Of a stretch of 32,508 bases of DNA, positions 1 through 6,890 are shown one piece after another. Made by a program: the position numbers and the translations under genes. The DNA comes from Chloroflexota bacterium. Lineage in GTDB: Bacteria; Chloroflexota; Limnocylindria; Limnocylindrales; CSP1-4. Position 1 is the first letter of the stretch. Each line of letters opens with the position of its first letter. The stretch is from contig JAICUI010000002.1 in NCBI GenBank assembly GCA_025935925.1, positions 81,588-114,095 on the forward strand, given 5' to 3'. The notes beneath the pieces were generated by a model that saw only the letters and a program-made list of their open reading frames with translations, did no database searches and was not told the DNA's origin.

Positions 1-471
1 CTTCGCCACGTCCGCGGCGAGTCGCGTCTTCGCGTCGTGACGACGGAGCGTCTCCTCGACCGAGACGAGCTCCGTCTTGATCTCGACGACGAGGAGGGTC
101 CGGCTGGGTGCGTGCCAAGCCAGGACGTCGATCGATCCGCGCTCGCCCCAGACGGCGAACGACACCTCCGCGCGGACCTCCCACCCGAGCGCGCCGAGTC
201 GCGCGGCGACCGCACCGAGCAACGCCGCGTGACCCTCGTCGAGCAGCCGATCGAGCTCGGCGCCGCGAAACGACAGCGTGATCGTGAGCTCGGCGTCGAG
301 CGCACGTGCGACCGCCCGCAGCGAGCGGATCGATGCGTCTTCGATGTGCCCGCGCTCGACAAGCGACACGAGGTCCTGGCTGACGCCTGCCTTGGCGCCG
401 ACGTCGGACTGGCGCCAGCCGAGGCGGTGGCGGAGGGCGCGGAAGCGGCGGCCCAGCCTGACGTCGTCCAT
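1..471 (-). CDS. HTH (XRE-like) regulator with nuclease-like C-terminal domain, 3' end cut by window edge
   Basis: The reverse strand is open from ATG at 471 to the window edge (157 codons, C-terminus missing). Residues about 5-60 form a Cro/C1-type helix-turn-helix (GWRQSDVGAKAGVSQDLVSLVERG, quoted here only as residues 18-41 with key QSDVG and SQDLVS). Residues about 75-150 resemble a PD-(D/E)xK nuclease-like fold: D115 in GSIDVLAW and E130-x-K132 in LLVVEIKTEL. Proteins of this layout are common, poorly characterised regulators in high-GC bacteria; whether the fold cuts DNA is unknown. An in-frame ATG at 483 is an alternative start. It diverges from the winged-helix gene at 539, leaving 67 bp for both promoters. 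Confidence 0.75.
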   Translation of the reverse strand, partial: MDDVRLGRRFRALRHRLGWRQSDVGAKAGVSQDLVSLVERGHIEDASIRSLRAVARALDAELTITLSFRGAELDRLLDEGHAALLGAVAARLGALGWEVRAEVSFAVWGERGSIDVLAWHAPSRTLLVVEIKTELVSVEETLRRHDAKTRLAADVAK

Positions 472-526
472 CGCCGGCAGCATCGCTGCGGCCGCTTATC
501 TGCCACGTATCGGCGAGCGGGCACGG

Positions 527-532
527 TACCGT
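527..532 (+). promoter_or_regulatory. -10 box (TACCGT), leaderless-type
   Basis: TACCGT fits TANNNT and ends exactly 6 nt before the ATG at 539, so transcription would begin at or next to the start codon. No Shine-Dalgarno sequence is present. Confidence 0.4.
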
Positions 533-538
533 CGGCCC

Positions 539-1675
539 ATGTCCGCGACGACGACCTGGCCCAAGCTCGCCGCCCTGCGGCTTCGGCGCCAGCACCTCGA
601 GGAGCGCGCGACGCGCCGCCAGATGCTGACCGTCGTCCGCGACCACGTCGCCGTCCAGGCGCAGGTGATCGGATCGGCGGAGCTCGCGATCCACGCCCGT
701 GTCGACGGGCTGGCGCGGGACGCCATCCGCACCGCCCTGTGGCGCGACCGGACGCTCGTCAAGACCTGGGCCATGCGCGGCACCCTGCACCTCGTCGCCG
801 CGGACGAGCTGCCGGAGCTCGTCGCCGCCCTCGGCACGCGGATCAACTGGACACGCGAGGTCTGGCTCCGCTACTTCAAGGTGACCAAGGCGGAGATGCT
901 TGCGCTGCAGGACGCGATCGGTGAGGTCCTCAGCGACGAGCCGATGACCCGCGCCGCCCTCGGGCAGGCGCTTGCCACTCGCCTTGGCGACGACGCCTTC
1001 GCGGACCGCGTCTCCTCGGGCTGGGGCACGTTCCTCAAGCCCGCCGCCGGACGCGGCTTCCTCTGCTTCGGGCCCGACGACGGCCGCAACGTGACCTTCG
1101 TCGACCCCCGGGACTGGCTGCAGCGCGACATGCCGCAGCCCTCCGAAGGCGCGCTCGGCGCCGTCATCGAACGCCAGCTGCACGCCTTTCCGGGCAGCTC
1201 GAAGGGCGAGCTCGCGCGCTGGTGGGGCGTCCAGGGCGGCGCGTCGCTCCGGCGGCCCATCGCCTCGCTCGGCGACCGCGTGACGGAGCTCGTCGCGGAC
1301 GGAACGAAGGTGCTCGTGCTCACCGAGGACCTCGCGACGCTCGAACGGATGGAACCTTCGACGACCGTCCGCCTGCTGCCCGCCTTCGACCCCTACACGC
1401 TCGGCCTGCAGAAGGAGGCCGACCCGCTCCTGCCGCGCGCGCGCCGCCATCTCGTCTCACGGACCGCGGGCTGGATCAGCCAGGTCCTGATCGTCGGCGG
1501 CGCGGTCCAGGGAACCTGGACCCACGAACTGAGGAAGGACCGCCTCGCCATCGAGCTCGTGCCCTGGCGCCGACTGACGAAGACGGAACGCCGGGCGATC
1601 GACGACGAGGCCGCGCGGATCGCCACGTTCCTCGGCGCCGCCGCCGCCGATGTCGCGATCGAAGCGCCCGTCTAG
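539..1675 (+). CDS. Winged-helix DNA-binding protein, AlkZ/YcaQ-like (HTH_42) putative DNA glycosylase
   Basis: 378 aa from ATG 539; the frame is open further upstream, but that extension overlaps the divergent regulator and has no family similarity. The N-terminal part (LRLRRQHLEERA, then HVAVQAQVIGSAELAIHARV, RTLVKTWAMRGTLHLV) is the hallmark of the PF06224 winged-helix family. Q40-A41-Q42 matches the Q-hydrophobic-Q motif of AlkZ-like (AZL) glycosylases, as opposed to Q-x-D in the E. coli YcaQ branch. Family members unhook interstrand crosslinks or excise bulky alkyl adducts; some protect producers of genotoxic natural products. No biosynthetic cluster is visible here, so general repair is more likely. 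Its TAG stop overlaps that of the convergent gene inside a shared CTAG. Confidence 0.8.
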   Translation: MSATTTWPKLAALRLRRQHLEERATRRQMLTVVRDHVAVQAQVIGSAELAIHARVDGLARDAIRTALWRDRTLVKTWAMRGTLHLVAADELPELVAALGTRINWTREVWLRYFKVTKAEMLALQDAIGEVLSDEPMTRAALGQALATRLGDDAFADRVSSGWGTFLKPAAGRGFLCFGPDDGRNVTFVDPRDWLQRDMPQPSEGALGAVIERQLHAFPGSSKGELARWWGVQGGASLRRPIASLGDRVTELVADGTKVLVLTEDLATLERMEPSTTVRLLPAFDPYTLGLQKEADPLLPRARRHLVSRTAGWISQVLIVGGAVQGTWTHELRKDRLAIELVPWRRLTKTERRAIDDEAARIATFLGAAAADVAIEAPV

Positions 1676-2019
1676 GCCGCGACGTACCGCTCGTACGACC
1701 GCGCCACGAGCGCCTCGAGGTCCCGTGCCAGCTCCTCGTCCAGCGTCCGGAAGGTGAACGCCGACTTGCCGGTGCGGGCCTTCAGCAGCGCGGGCGAGCA
1801 GCCGTCGAGCACGTCCGGCCAGGTCACCATCGGCATCAGGAAGAAGCCGACGTGCTTCGAGGCCGGCTTCACGAACGCGAACCAGTCGTGGGCCCTGGCA
1901 CCCGTTCGACGAAGGGTCGTCATGCCGTAGATCGTCGCCGGCTCGAGCCGGGACCGGTACGGCTCGAGGATCGCCTGCAGCCGGGCCTCGACCGCGGCGA
2001 GGCCCTGGGCTGCCGCCAT
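1672..2019 (-). CDS. Small DUF1801/YdhG-like protein
   Basis: 115 aa. The C-terminal pattern LLKARTGKSAFTFRTLDEELARDLEALV resembles the DUF1801 (YdhG/YdeI-like) fold; the key part is TGKSAFTFRTLD at about residues 83-94. The central WFAFVKPASKHVGFF is a typical beta-sheet core. Biochemical function is unknown. The start codon overlaps the upstream E1-beta stop (TGATG, one shared base), so it is probably translated by re-initiation as the last gene of the lpdA-E1 operon. Longer in-frame starts would run into E1-beta and are rejected. Confidence 0.65.
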   Translation of the reverse strand: MAAAQGLAAVEARLQAILEPYRSRLEPATIYGMTTLRRTGARAHDWFAFVKPASKHVGFFLMPMVTWPDVLDGCSPALLKARTGKSAFTFRTLDEELARDLEALVARSYERYVAA

Positions 2020-3002
2020 CAGTACGCGGCGAGCCGCCGGATCGCGTCGGCGATCTTCGCCGGGCTGAGCATGAACCAGTCCTCGAGGACGTGGTTGTAG
2101 GGCATCGCCGGCACGTCGGGACCGGCGATCCGCGACACCGGGCCGTCGAGGAAGTCGAACGCCTCCTCCGCGACGATCGCCGCGATCTCCGCGCCGTACC
2201 CGCCGAACCGGTTGTCCTCGTACGCCACGAGGCACTTCCCCGTCTTGCGCACCGAGCCGAGGAGCGTCTCACGGTCCAGCGGCCGCAGCGACCGGAGGTC
2301 CACGACCTCCACGTCGATCCCCTCCCCGGCCACCTGCTCCGCCGCCTCGAGGCCGAACGCCACCATCAGCCCGTACGCGACGAGCGTCACCTGCCGGCCC
2401 TGGCGCCGGATCGCCGCGCGCCCGAGCGGCACGGTGTACTCGCCATCGGGCACGTCGCCGCGGACCGACCGGTACATCCGCTTGTGCTCGAAGAACAGGA
2501 CCGGGTCGTCGTCCCGAATCGAGCTCCGCAGCAGCCCCTTCGCGTCGTACGGCGTCGACGGCACGACGACCTTGAGCCCCGGCACGTGCGTGAAGAACGC
2601 CTCGACCGACTGGCTGTGGTACAGCGCCCCGTGGACGCCGCCGCCGTACGGCGCCCGGATCACCATCGGCACGGCGAACCCGCCCTGGGTCCGGTAGCGC
2701 AGCCTCGCCGCCTCGGACACGATCTGGTTGAACGCCGGGTGAATGAAGTCGGCGAACTGGATCTCGGCCACCGGCCGCAGCCCATTGAGCGCGGCGCCGA
2801 TCGACGTCCCGACGATCATCGACTCCGTCAGCGGCGTGTCGATGACGCGGTTGTCGCCGAACTCGGCCCAGAGCCCGTCGGTCGCGAGGAACACGCCGCC
2901 CTTCTTGCCGACGTCCTCGCCCATCACGACGACCGTGGGGTCGCGGCGCATCTCCTCGCTCAGGCCGTCGCGGATCGCCTCGATGAGCGTCCGCGTCGTC
3001 AT
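2019..3002 (-). CDS. bkdAB: 2-oxo-acid dehydrogenase E1 component, beta subunit
   Basis: 327 aa, the normal E1-beta length. It starts MTTRTLIEAIRDGLSEEM and contains VVVMGEDVGKKGGVF, the glutamate-bearing motif that activates the TPP cofactor, followed by RVIDTPLTES, EIQFADF and APYGGG; the C-terminal transketolase domain includes VEVVDLRSLRPLD. With E1-alpha it forms the alpha2beta2 thiamine-diphosphate enzyme that decarboxylates a 2-oxo acid and acylates the lipoyl domain of E2. Its ATG overlaps the E1-alpha stop (ATGA). Branched-chain rather than pyruvate substrate is inferred from the E1-alpha partner; acetoin dehydrogenase is a less likely alternative. Confidence 0.9.
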   Translation of the reverse strand: MTTRTLIEAIRDGLSEEMRRDPTVVVMGEDVGKKGGVFLATDGLWAEFGDNRVIDTPLTESMIVGTSIGAALNGLRPVAEIQFADFIHPAFNQIVSEAARLRYRTQGGFAVPMVIRAPYGGGVHGALYHSQSVEAFFTHVPGLKVVVPSTPYDAKGLLRSSIRDDDPVLFFEHKRMYRSVRGDVPDGEYTVPLGRAAIRRQGRQVTLVAYGLMVAFGLEAAEQVAGEGIDVEVVDLRSLRPLDRETLLGSVRKTGKCLVAYEDNRFGGYGAEIAAIVAEEAFDFLDGPVSRIAGPDVPAMPYNHVLEDWFMLSPAKIADAIRRLAAY

Positions 3003-4090
3003 GCCGCGGGTCCCTCGGAGCGCGCCCCGGCCGACGGGTGCCACGGCGGCGCGGGCTCGGCGCCGGTCGCGTCGCCGTACACGTGGTCGAGGGCGGTCGA
3101 GGGCTCCGCGTCCGGCTCGCCCTCCGCGAACGTCGTCGCGTCCTCGACGATCGACCGGATCTCGTCCGCCATCGATGCCTCGAGCTCGTCGGTGAGCACT
3201 CCCGCGTCGCGCAGCTGCTCGCGGAAGATCGGCAGCGGGTCGTGGGCCCGGCCCTGGGCCAGGTCGTCCTCGGAGCGGTACTTCGTCTGCTGATCGTCGG
3301 AGCTGTGCGCGGTCAGCCGCGTCACCTTGGCCTCGATGAGCGTCGGCCCGCCGCCCGAGCGCGCCCGCTCCACCGCGTCGCGCCCCGCCCGGTAGCACGC
3401 GAGCACGTCGGTGCCGTCGACGATGACGCCGGGCACGCCGTACCCGGACGCGCGGCTCGCGACGTCCTTGACCGACAGCTCCTTCTCGGCCGGGACGCTG
3501 ATCGCGTAGCCGTTGTTCTCGATCACCAGGATGAACGGCAGCCGGTGGATCGCGGCGAAGTTGAGCCCCTCGTGGACGTCGCCCTGGTTGGATGACCCCT
3601 CGCCCATGATCGCGACCGAGACGGCGTCCTCGCCCTTGATCCGCGAGGCGAGGGCGATCCCGACCGCGTGCAGGATCTGCGTCGCCACCGGCGACGACAC
3701 GGACACGATGTGCCGCTCCATGCTGCCGTAGTGGCCGGGCATCTGCCGTCCACCCGACGACACGTCTGACGCCTTCGCGAACTGCGCGAGCATCAGGTCG
3801 CGTGCCGTCATGCCGAACGCGAGGCAGGTCGTGATCGAGCGGTAGAAGGGGGCGATCCAGTCGTAGCCGCGGCGGAGCGGCCACGCCAGGCCGACCTGCG
3901 CGCCCTCGTGGCCCTGGCCGCTGATGACGAACGGCGCCTTGCCCGCGCGGTTGAGCACCCACATCCGCTCGTCGATCGCCCGCGAGAGCAGCACGGTCCG
4001 GTACATCGCGAGGAGGTCGTCGTCGGTCAGGCCGGCGGACGCCGCGAGCGGGCTCGTCGCGGTGTTGCGGCCGTCGCCCGTGACCGTCAT
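2999..4090 (-). CDS. bkdAA: 2-oxo-acid dehydrogenase E1 component, alpha subunit (branched-chain type)
   Basis: 363 aa. The TPP-binding motif is G163-E164-G165 followed after 26 residues by N192-N193 (GEGSSNQGDVHEGLN ... IENN). RQMPGHYG (115-122) and the later AHSSDDQQTKYR resemble branched-chain E1-alpha loops more than pyruvate E1. Start: ATG at 4090 preceded 8 nt upstream by AAGGAGG, the strongest ribosome-binding site of this operon. It lies 25 nt after lpdA and overlaps E1-beta by 4 nt, giving equimolar subunits. Likely role: oxidative decarboxylation of valine, leucine and isoleucine keto acids to branched acyl-CoAs, for catabolism or for priming branched fatty acids. Confidence 0.88.
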   Translation of the reverse strand: MTVTGDGRNTATSPLAASAGLTDDDLLAMYRTVLLSRAIDERMWVLNRAGKAPFVISGQGHEGAQVGLAWPLRRGYDWIAPFYRSITTCLAFGMTARDLMLAQFAKASDVSSGGRQMPGHYGSMERHIVSVSSPVATQILHAVGIALASRIKGEDAVSVAIMGEGSSNQGDVHEGLNFAAIHRLPFILVIENNGYAISVPAEKELSVKDVASRASGYGVPGVIVDGTDVLACYRAGRDAVERARSGGGPTLIEAKVTRLTAHSSDDQQTKYRSEDDLAQGRAHDPLPIFREQLRDAGVLTDELEASMADEIRSIVEDATTFAEGEPDAEPSTALDHVYGDATGAEPAPPWHPSAGARSEGPAA

Positions 4091-4115
4091 CAGATCCGCC
4101 TCCTTCGCGGCGCCG

Positions 4116-5561
4116 CTACCAGTTGATCGACCGCCCGTCGATCGCCATCGCGGCCTCGCCCATGATCTCCGACAGCGTCGGGTGCGGGTGCGTCGCGACG
4201 CCGATCTCCCACGGCGCCGCCTCGAGCGTCAGCGCGAGGGAGCCCTCGGCGATGAGGTCGGTCGCATGCGGGCCGATCAGGTGGATCCCGAGCGTGTCGC
4301 CGGTGTCCGTGTTGGCGATGACCTTGGCGAAGCCCTCGTACTCGCCGCCGATGAGCGCCTTGGCGATCGCCTGGAACGGGACCTTCGACGTCCTGATCGG
4401 GAGGCCCCTCGCCTCGCACTCCTGCTCGGTCAGGCCGATGGACGCGATCTCGGGGCGGCAGTAGGTCGCGCGCGGCTGCTTCGCGTAGTCCATCGCATGC
4501 ACGTCGGGGTCGCCGACGATCGTGTGGACCGCCGTCATGCCCTCGTGGCCCGCGGTGTGGGCGAGCATCAGGCCGCCGACGACGTCGCCGATCGCGTACA
4601 GGTGCGGCTCGCGGGTGCGCATGTGGCCGTCCACCTTGACGATGCCGCGCTCCACCTCGGCCGACGTCGTCTCGAGGCCCACGTTCTCGACGTTCGTCGC
4701 GCGGCCGGCGGCGACGAGCAGCATCTCCGCCCGGATCTCGGAGCGGTCCTTGCCCTCGGGCCCGACGGTGATCGAGACGCCCTCATCGTCCGACTTGACG
4801 CTGTCCGCGTCGAAGCGCGCGTTCGTGATCACCTTGAGCCCGCGACGGTTGAACGTGCGCTCGAGCTCCTTGCTGACCTCGCGGTCCTCGAGCGGCACGA
4901 TCGCCGGCAGGTACTCCAGGAGCGTCACCTCGGCGCCCAGGTCCTTGTACATCGACGCGAACTCCACCCCGACCGCCCCGGCGCCGATGACGATGACGGA
5001 CGCGGGCATCGTCGTCGACTTCAGGACGTCGTCGGACGTGAAGATCCGCTTGCCATCGGGCTCGATGCCGGGCAGCGACTTCACGCGCGAGCCGGTCGCC
5101 AGGATCACGTCCGTTCCGCGCAGGTTCACCTCGCCGCCCGCGCCCGGCGTGCCGTCCTCGCCGTTCAGCTTCACGACCACCTTCTGCGGCCCGTCGAGCC
5201 GGCCGCGACCCGCGATCCAGGTCACGTCGTTCTTCTTGACGAGGCTCGTGACGCCCTTCCACATCCGGGTGACGATCTGGTCGCGCCGCTTCGCGATCTG
5301 GGGGAAGTCGACGCCGACGTCGCCCGCCGGCAGGTTCAGGCCGTAGTCCGCCGCATGGCGGATCCGCTCGTTGAAGGCCGCGCTCTCGAGCATCGCCTTG
5401 GTCGGGATGCAGCCGCGGTGGAGGCAGGTGCCGCCGAGCTTGTCCTCGTCGACGAGGGCCACGCGGAGGCCCAGCTGCGCACCGCGGAAGGCCGCCGTGT
5501 AACCGCCGGTGCCGGCGCCGAGGACGATCAGGTCGAAGTCGTTCGAGGAGCCGACGGCCAT
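4116..5561 (-). CDS. lpdA: Dihydrolipoyl dehydrogenase (E3)
   Basis: 481 aa flavoprotein. The FAD motif is LGAGTGG (14-20). The redox-active disulfide is C46-LHRG-C51 in GGTCLHRGCIPTK. An NAD-binding VIVIGAGAVGVEFASMY region sits mid-protein, and the catalytic His-Glu segment near the C-terminus reads ATHPHPTLSE. It re-oxidises dihydrolipoamide of E2 with NAD+. It is the first full-length gene of a minus-strand operon followed by E1-alpha and E1-beta. A GGAG lies about 12 nt before the ATG. No E2 gene is adjacent, so E3 and E1 must pair with a subunit encoded elsewhere. Confidence 0.95.
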   Translation of the reverse strand: MAVGSSNDFDLIVLGAGTGGYTAAFRGAQLGLRVALVDEDKLGGTCLHRGCIPTKAMLESAAFNERIRHAADYGLNLPAGDVGVDFPQIAKRRDQIVTRMWKGVTSLVKKNDVTWIAGRGRLDGPQKVVVKLNGEDGTPGAGGEVNLRGTDVILATGSRVKSLPGIEPDGKRIFTSDDVLKSTTMPASVIVIGAGAVGVEFASMYKDLGAEVTLLEYLPAIVPLEDREVSKELERTFNRRGLKVITNARFDADSVKSDDEGVSITVGPEGKDRSEIRAEMLLVAAGRATNVENVGLETTSAEVERGIVKVDGHMRTREPHLYAIGDVVGGLMLAHTAGHEGMTAVHTIVGDPDVHAMDYAKQPRATYCRPEIASIGLTEQECEARGLPIRTSKVPFQAIAKALIGGEYEGFAKVIANTDTGDTLGIHLIGPHATDLIAEGSLALTLEAAPWEIGVATHPHPTLSEIMGEAAMAIDGRSINW

Positions 5562-5564
5562 CGG

Positions 5565-5612
5565 TCAGGGAATCTCCGCGCGGGTGACCGACGGGGTCAC
5601 GGTTTGGGGCAT
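5565..5612 (-). CDS. Candidate 15-codon upstream ORF before lpdA
   Basis: ATG at 5612 opens a frame encoding MPQTVTPSVTRAEIP and stopping at 5565-5567, 3 nt before the lpdA ATG (TGACCGATG). A TAGCAT box ends 7 nt before this ATG, so the transcript could begin with it and this short ORF would be translated leaderless, delivering ribosomes to lpdA. It could equally be a short untranslated leader. The codons show no amino-acid run that would suggest attenuation. Confidence 0.3.
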   Translation of the reverse strand: MPQTVTPSVTRAEIP

Positions 5613-5619
5613 CGGCTCG

Positions 5620-5625
5620 ATGCTA
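5620..5625 (-). promoter_or_regulatory. -10 box (TAGCAT) for the lpdA operon
   Basis: On the minus strand TAGCAT is followed by 7 nt and an ATG. It is the only TANNNT close upstream of lpdA. Confidence 0.35.
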
Positions 5626-5750
5626 CACCGGGCGAGCGGCAGGGTCGGCGTGCGTGGGGCAAGCCGCCGAGCGCACCGGTCACGTGGTCGCGCGGCCGCG
5701 CGCCACGCATCGCGGGTCGTGCGTCGTGCGTCGCGCCGGTCCCGGGGGCC

Positions 5751-5805
5751 CCGGCCGCGTCGCGTCCCGCTGGGCCCGGCGCGTCCCGGCCGCGTCGCGT
5801 CCCGC
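5751..5805. repeat. Exact 20-bp direct repeat, two copies
   Basis: CCGGCCGCGTCGCGTCCCGC occurs at 5751-5770 and again at 5786-5805, 35 bp apart, within a larger run of variants of CGTCCCG and GGTCCCGG. Confidence 0.7.
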
Positions 5806-6036
5806 CGGTCCCGGCGGGTCCCGGTGCCGGAGCCGCGCCGGCGGTCCTTGGCTCCGGCCCCTCGCCCTCCCGCGTCCTCACCGGCCGCCCGGCGCCCGGA
5901 GCGCCCGGTCCCCCGTCGTCGGACGGTGCTCGGGCGGTCCGAGCGCCCGACCAGGCCCGAAATTCGCTGAATTGGGGCCTAGGCGGGCGCCCCGGGCACC
6001 CGGCCAGCGCCATTCGCCGCGATGTTGGGCGGCCCC

Positions 6037-6143
6037 GGCGCCCGGCCCGGTGTGGGCCGCAGCGCCCGGCGACCCCGCGGCGCCCGGCCCGGTGTGGGCC
6101 GCGGAACCCGCGGCCCCGCGGCGCCCGGCCCGGTGTGGGCCGC
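6037..6143. repeat. Three tandem copies of a 41-42 bp unit with dyad symmetry
   Basis: A 24-bp core (GGCGCCCGG...GTGTGGGCCGC) is identical at 6037-6060, 6079-6102 and 6120-6143. Copies two and three are followed by GGAACCCGCGGCC, so each contains the dyad GGCCGCGG-AAC-CCGCGGCC or close to it. A fourth, decayed copy of that dyad forms the terminator at 6201-6225. The array lies 3' of the zinc-ribbon gene and may have grown by duplication of its terminator. Confidence 0.75.
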
Positions 6144-6190
6144 GGAACCCGCGGCCGCGCGTCGTCGGCCAGGACGGCGGCTCGGCCCCG

Positions 6191-6225
6191 AAAACGAAGA
6201 CCGGGCCGCGGAACCCGCGACCCGG
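6191..6225 (-). terminator. Intrinsic terminator of the zinc-ribbon gene
   Basis: On the minus strand CCGGGTCGCGG-GTT-CCGCGGCCCGG forms an 11-bp stem (one T-G wobble) and is followed directly by TCTTCGTTTT. It starts 24 nt after the stop codon at 6250. Confidence 0.8.
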
Positions 6226-6249
6226 TCGTGCGTCGTGAAGTGTCGGGCG

Positions 6250-6648
6250 TCAGCCGCCGCGAACGGTCCGGAAGCAGTCCGAGCAGTAGACGGGCTTGCC
6301 GTTGGTGGGGCGGAAGGGAACCTTCGCCTCCTTGCCGCACGAGGAGCACGTCGCGGAGAACATCTCGCGCGGGCCCGACGAACGTGAGCCATAGCCACCG
6401 CCGCCGCCGCTGCTGTAGCCGCCAGCGGAGTAGCCGCCGCCGGCGCCGTACCCGGAGTCGTAGCCACCGGAGTACGAACCACCGCCGTACGAGCTGTCAC
6501 CACCGGAGCGTGCGGCCTTGCGGCTCGCCCGGCAGGAGCCGCAGCGGCGCGGCTCGGTGAACCCCTTCTCGGCGTAGAAGGCCTGCTCGCGCTCGGTGAA
6601 GGCGAACTCCATCCCGCAGTCGGAACAGGTCAGGGTCTTGTCGGCCAC
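6250..6648 (-). CDS. Two-zinc-ribbon protein with Gly/Ser/Tyr-rich linker (CxxC-x17-CxxC type)
   Basis: 132 aa from GTG 6648. The N-terminal ribbon uses C8/C11 and C36/C39 (TCSDCGMEF ... RRCGSCR), the zf-trcl 'probable zinc-ribbon' family. Residues about 49-92 are a flexible GGYSSG/GGGSYSGGYD linker. The C-terminal ribbon is C101-SSC-x17-CSDC-125, the CxxC-x17-CxxC domain frequent in Chloroflexota, candidate phyla and archaea. Function is unknown; nucleic-acid binding is plausible, and the Gly-Tyr linker recalls RNA-binding or phase-separating proteins. It is a single gene with its own promoter, long leader and terminator. Confidence 0.85.
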   Translation of the reverse strand: MADKTLTCSDCGMEFAFTEREQAFYAEKGFTEPRRCGSCRASRKAARSGGDSSYGGGSYSGGYDSGYGAGGGYSAGGYSSGGGGGYGSRSSGPREMFSATCSSCGKEAKVPFRPTNGKPVYCSDCFRTVRGG

Positions 6649-6656
6649 GTGCCGAT

Positions 6657-6663
6657 CTCCTCC
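6657..6663 (-). promoter_or_regulatory. Shine-Dalgarno GGAGGAG deciding the GTG start
   Basis: GGAGGAG lies 8 nt upstream of the GTG at 6648, which fixes that non-ATG start for the zinc-ribbon gene. Confidence 0.75.
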
Positions 6664-6773
6664 AGTAGTCGCCGCCTCTTGCCCGGGTCCTCGAGTGTGC
6701 TGGTGCGTTCCGGAGGAGACCGTGTTTCGAACGTGCGAGCCGAAATGAGCGTGCGCGGTGTTCGCGCAGCGCG

Positions 6774-6779
6774 ACTATA
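6774..6779 (-). promoter_or_regulatory. Probable -10 box TATAGT of the zinc-ribbon gene
   Basis: TATAGT on the minus strand is the best -10 match in this gap. The -35 region is poor. It would give a leader of roughly 115-120 nt before the GTG. Confidence 0.4.
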
Positions 6780-6824
6780 CGTGCTCACCGCAACCGTGGC
6801 GATACCTATTTCGCGCTCGTCCGG

Positions 6825-6842
6825 CTGTCACTCCGGTGACAG
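6825..6842. terminator. Hairpin downstream of glpD
   Basis: CTGTCAC-TCCG-GTGACAG is a perfect 7-bp stem with a tetraloop, 49 nt after the glpD stop. No T-run follows, so it could end transcription weakly or only protect the 3' end. Confidence 0.4.
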
Positions 6843-6890
6843 GTCGAGCGTGCGCGCGCGAGCGTGGCGCGGCCGGGCGCGGTGGCTCGG

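Larger units (their letters stand above)
5626..6190. other. GC-rich repetitive intergenic stretch without a believable gene
   Basis: This is the longest non-coding stretch of the window. Open frames cross it, but they read as Arg/Pro/Gly/Ala low complexity with no family similarity. It holds exact and near-exact direct repeats and perfect dyads (listed separately), plus one small AT-richer island around 5960-5976 (AATTCGCTGAATT, an inverted repeat). I find no tRNA, tmRNA, RNase P or SRP RNA signature. Confidence 0.6.

Noticed and set aside
278-538. N-terminal extension of the AlkZ-like protein
   Set aside because: It overlaps the divergent regulator's coding start; the family begins at the ATG at 539, which also has a well-placed -10 box.
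5626-6190. Structural RNA gene (RNase P, tmRNA or SRP) in the GC-rich gap
   Set aside because: No conserved core motifs of these RNAs were recognised; the sequence is dominated by simple GC repeats.
3924-6560. Long plus-strand open frame opposite lpdA and the repeat region
   Set aside because: Antisense shadow of E1-alpha, lpdA and the zinc-ribbon gene, with low-complexity translation.
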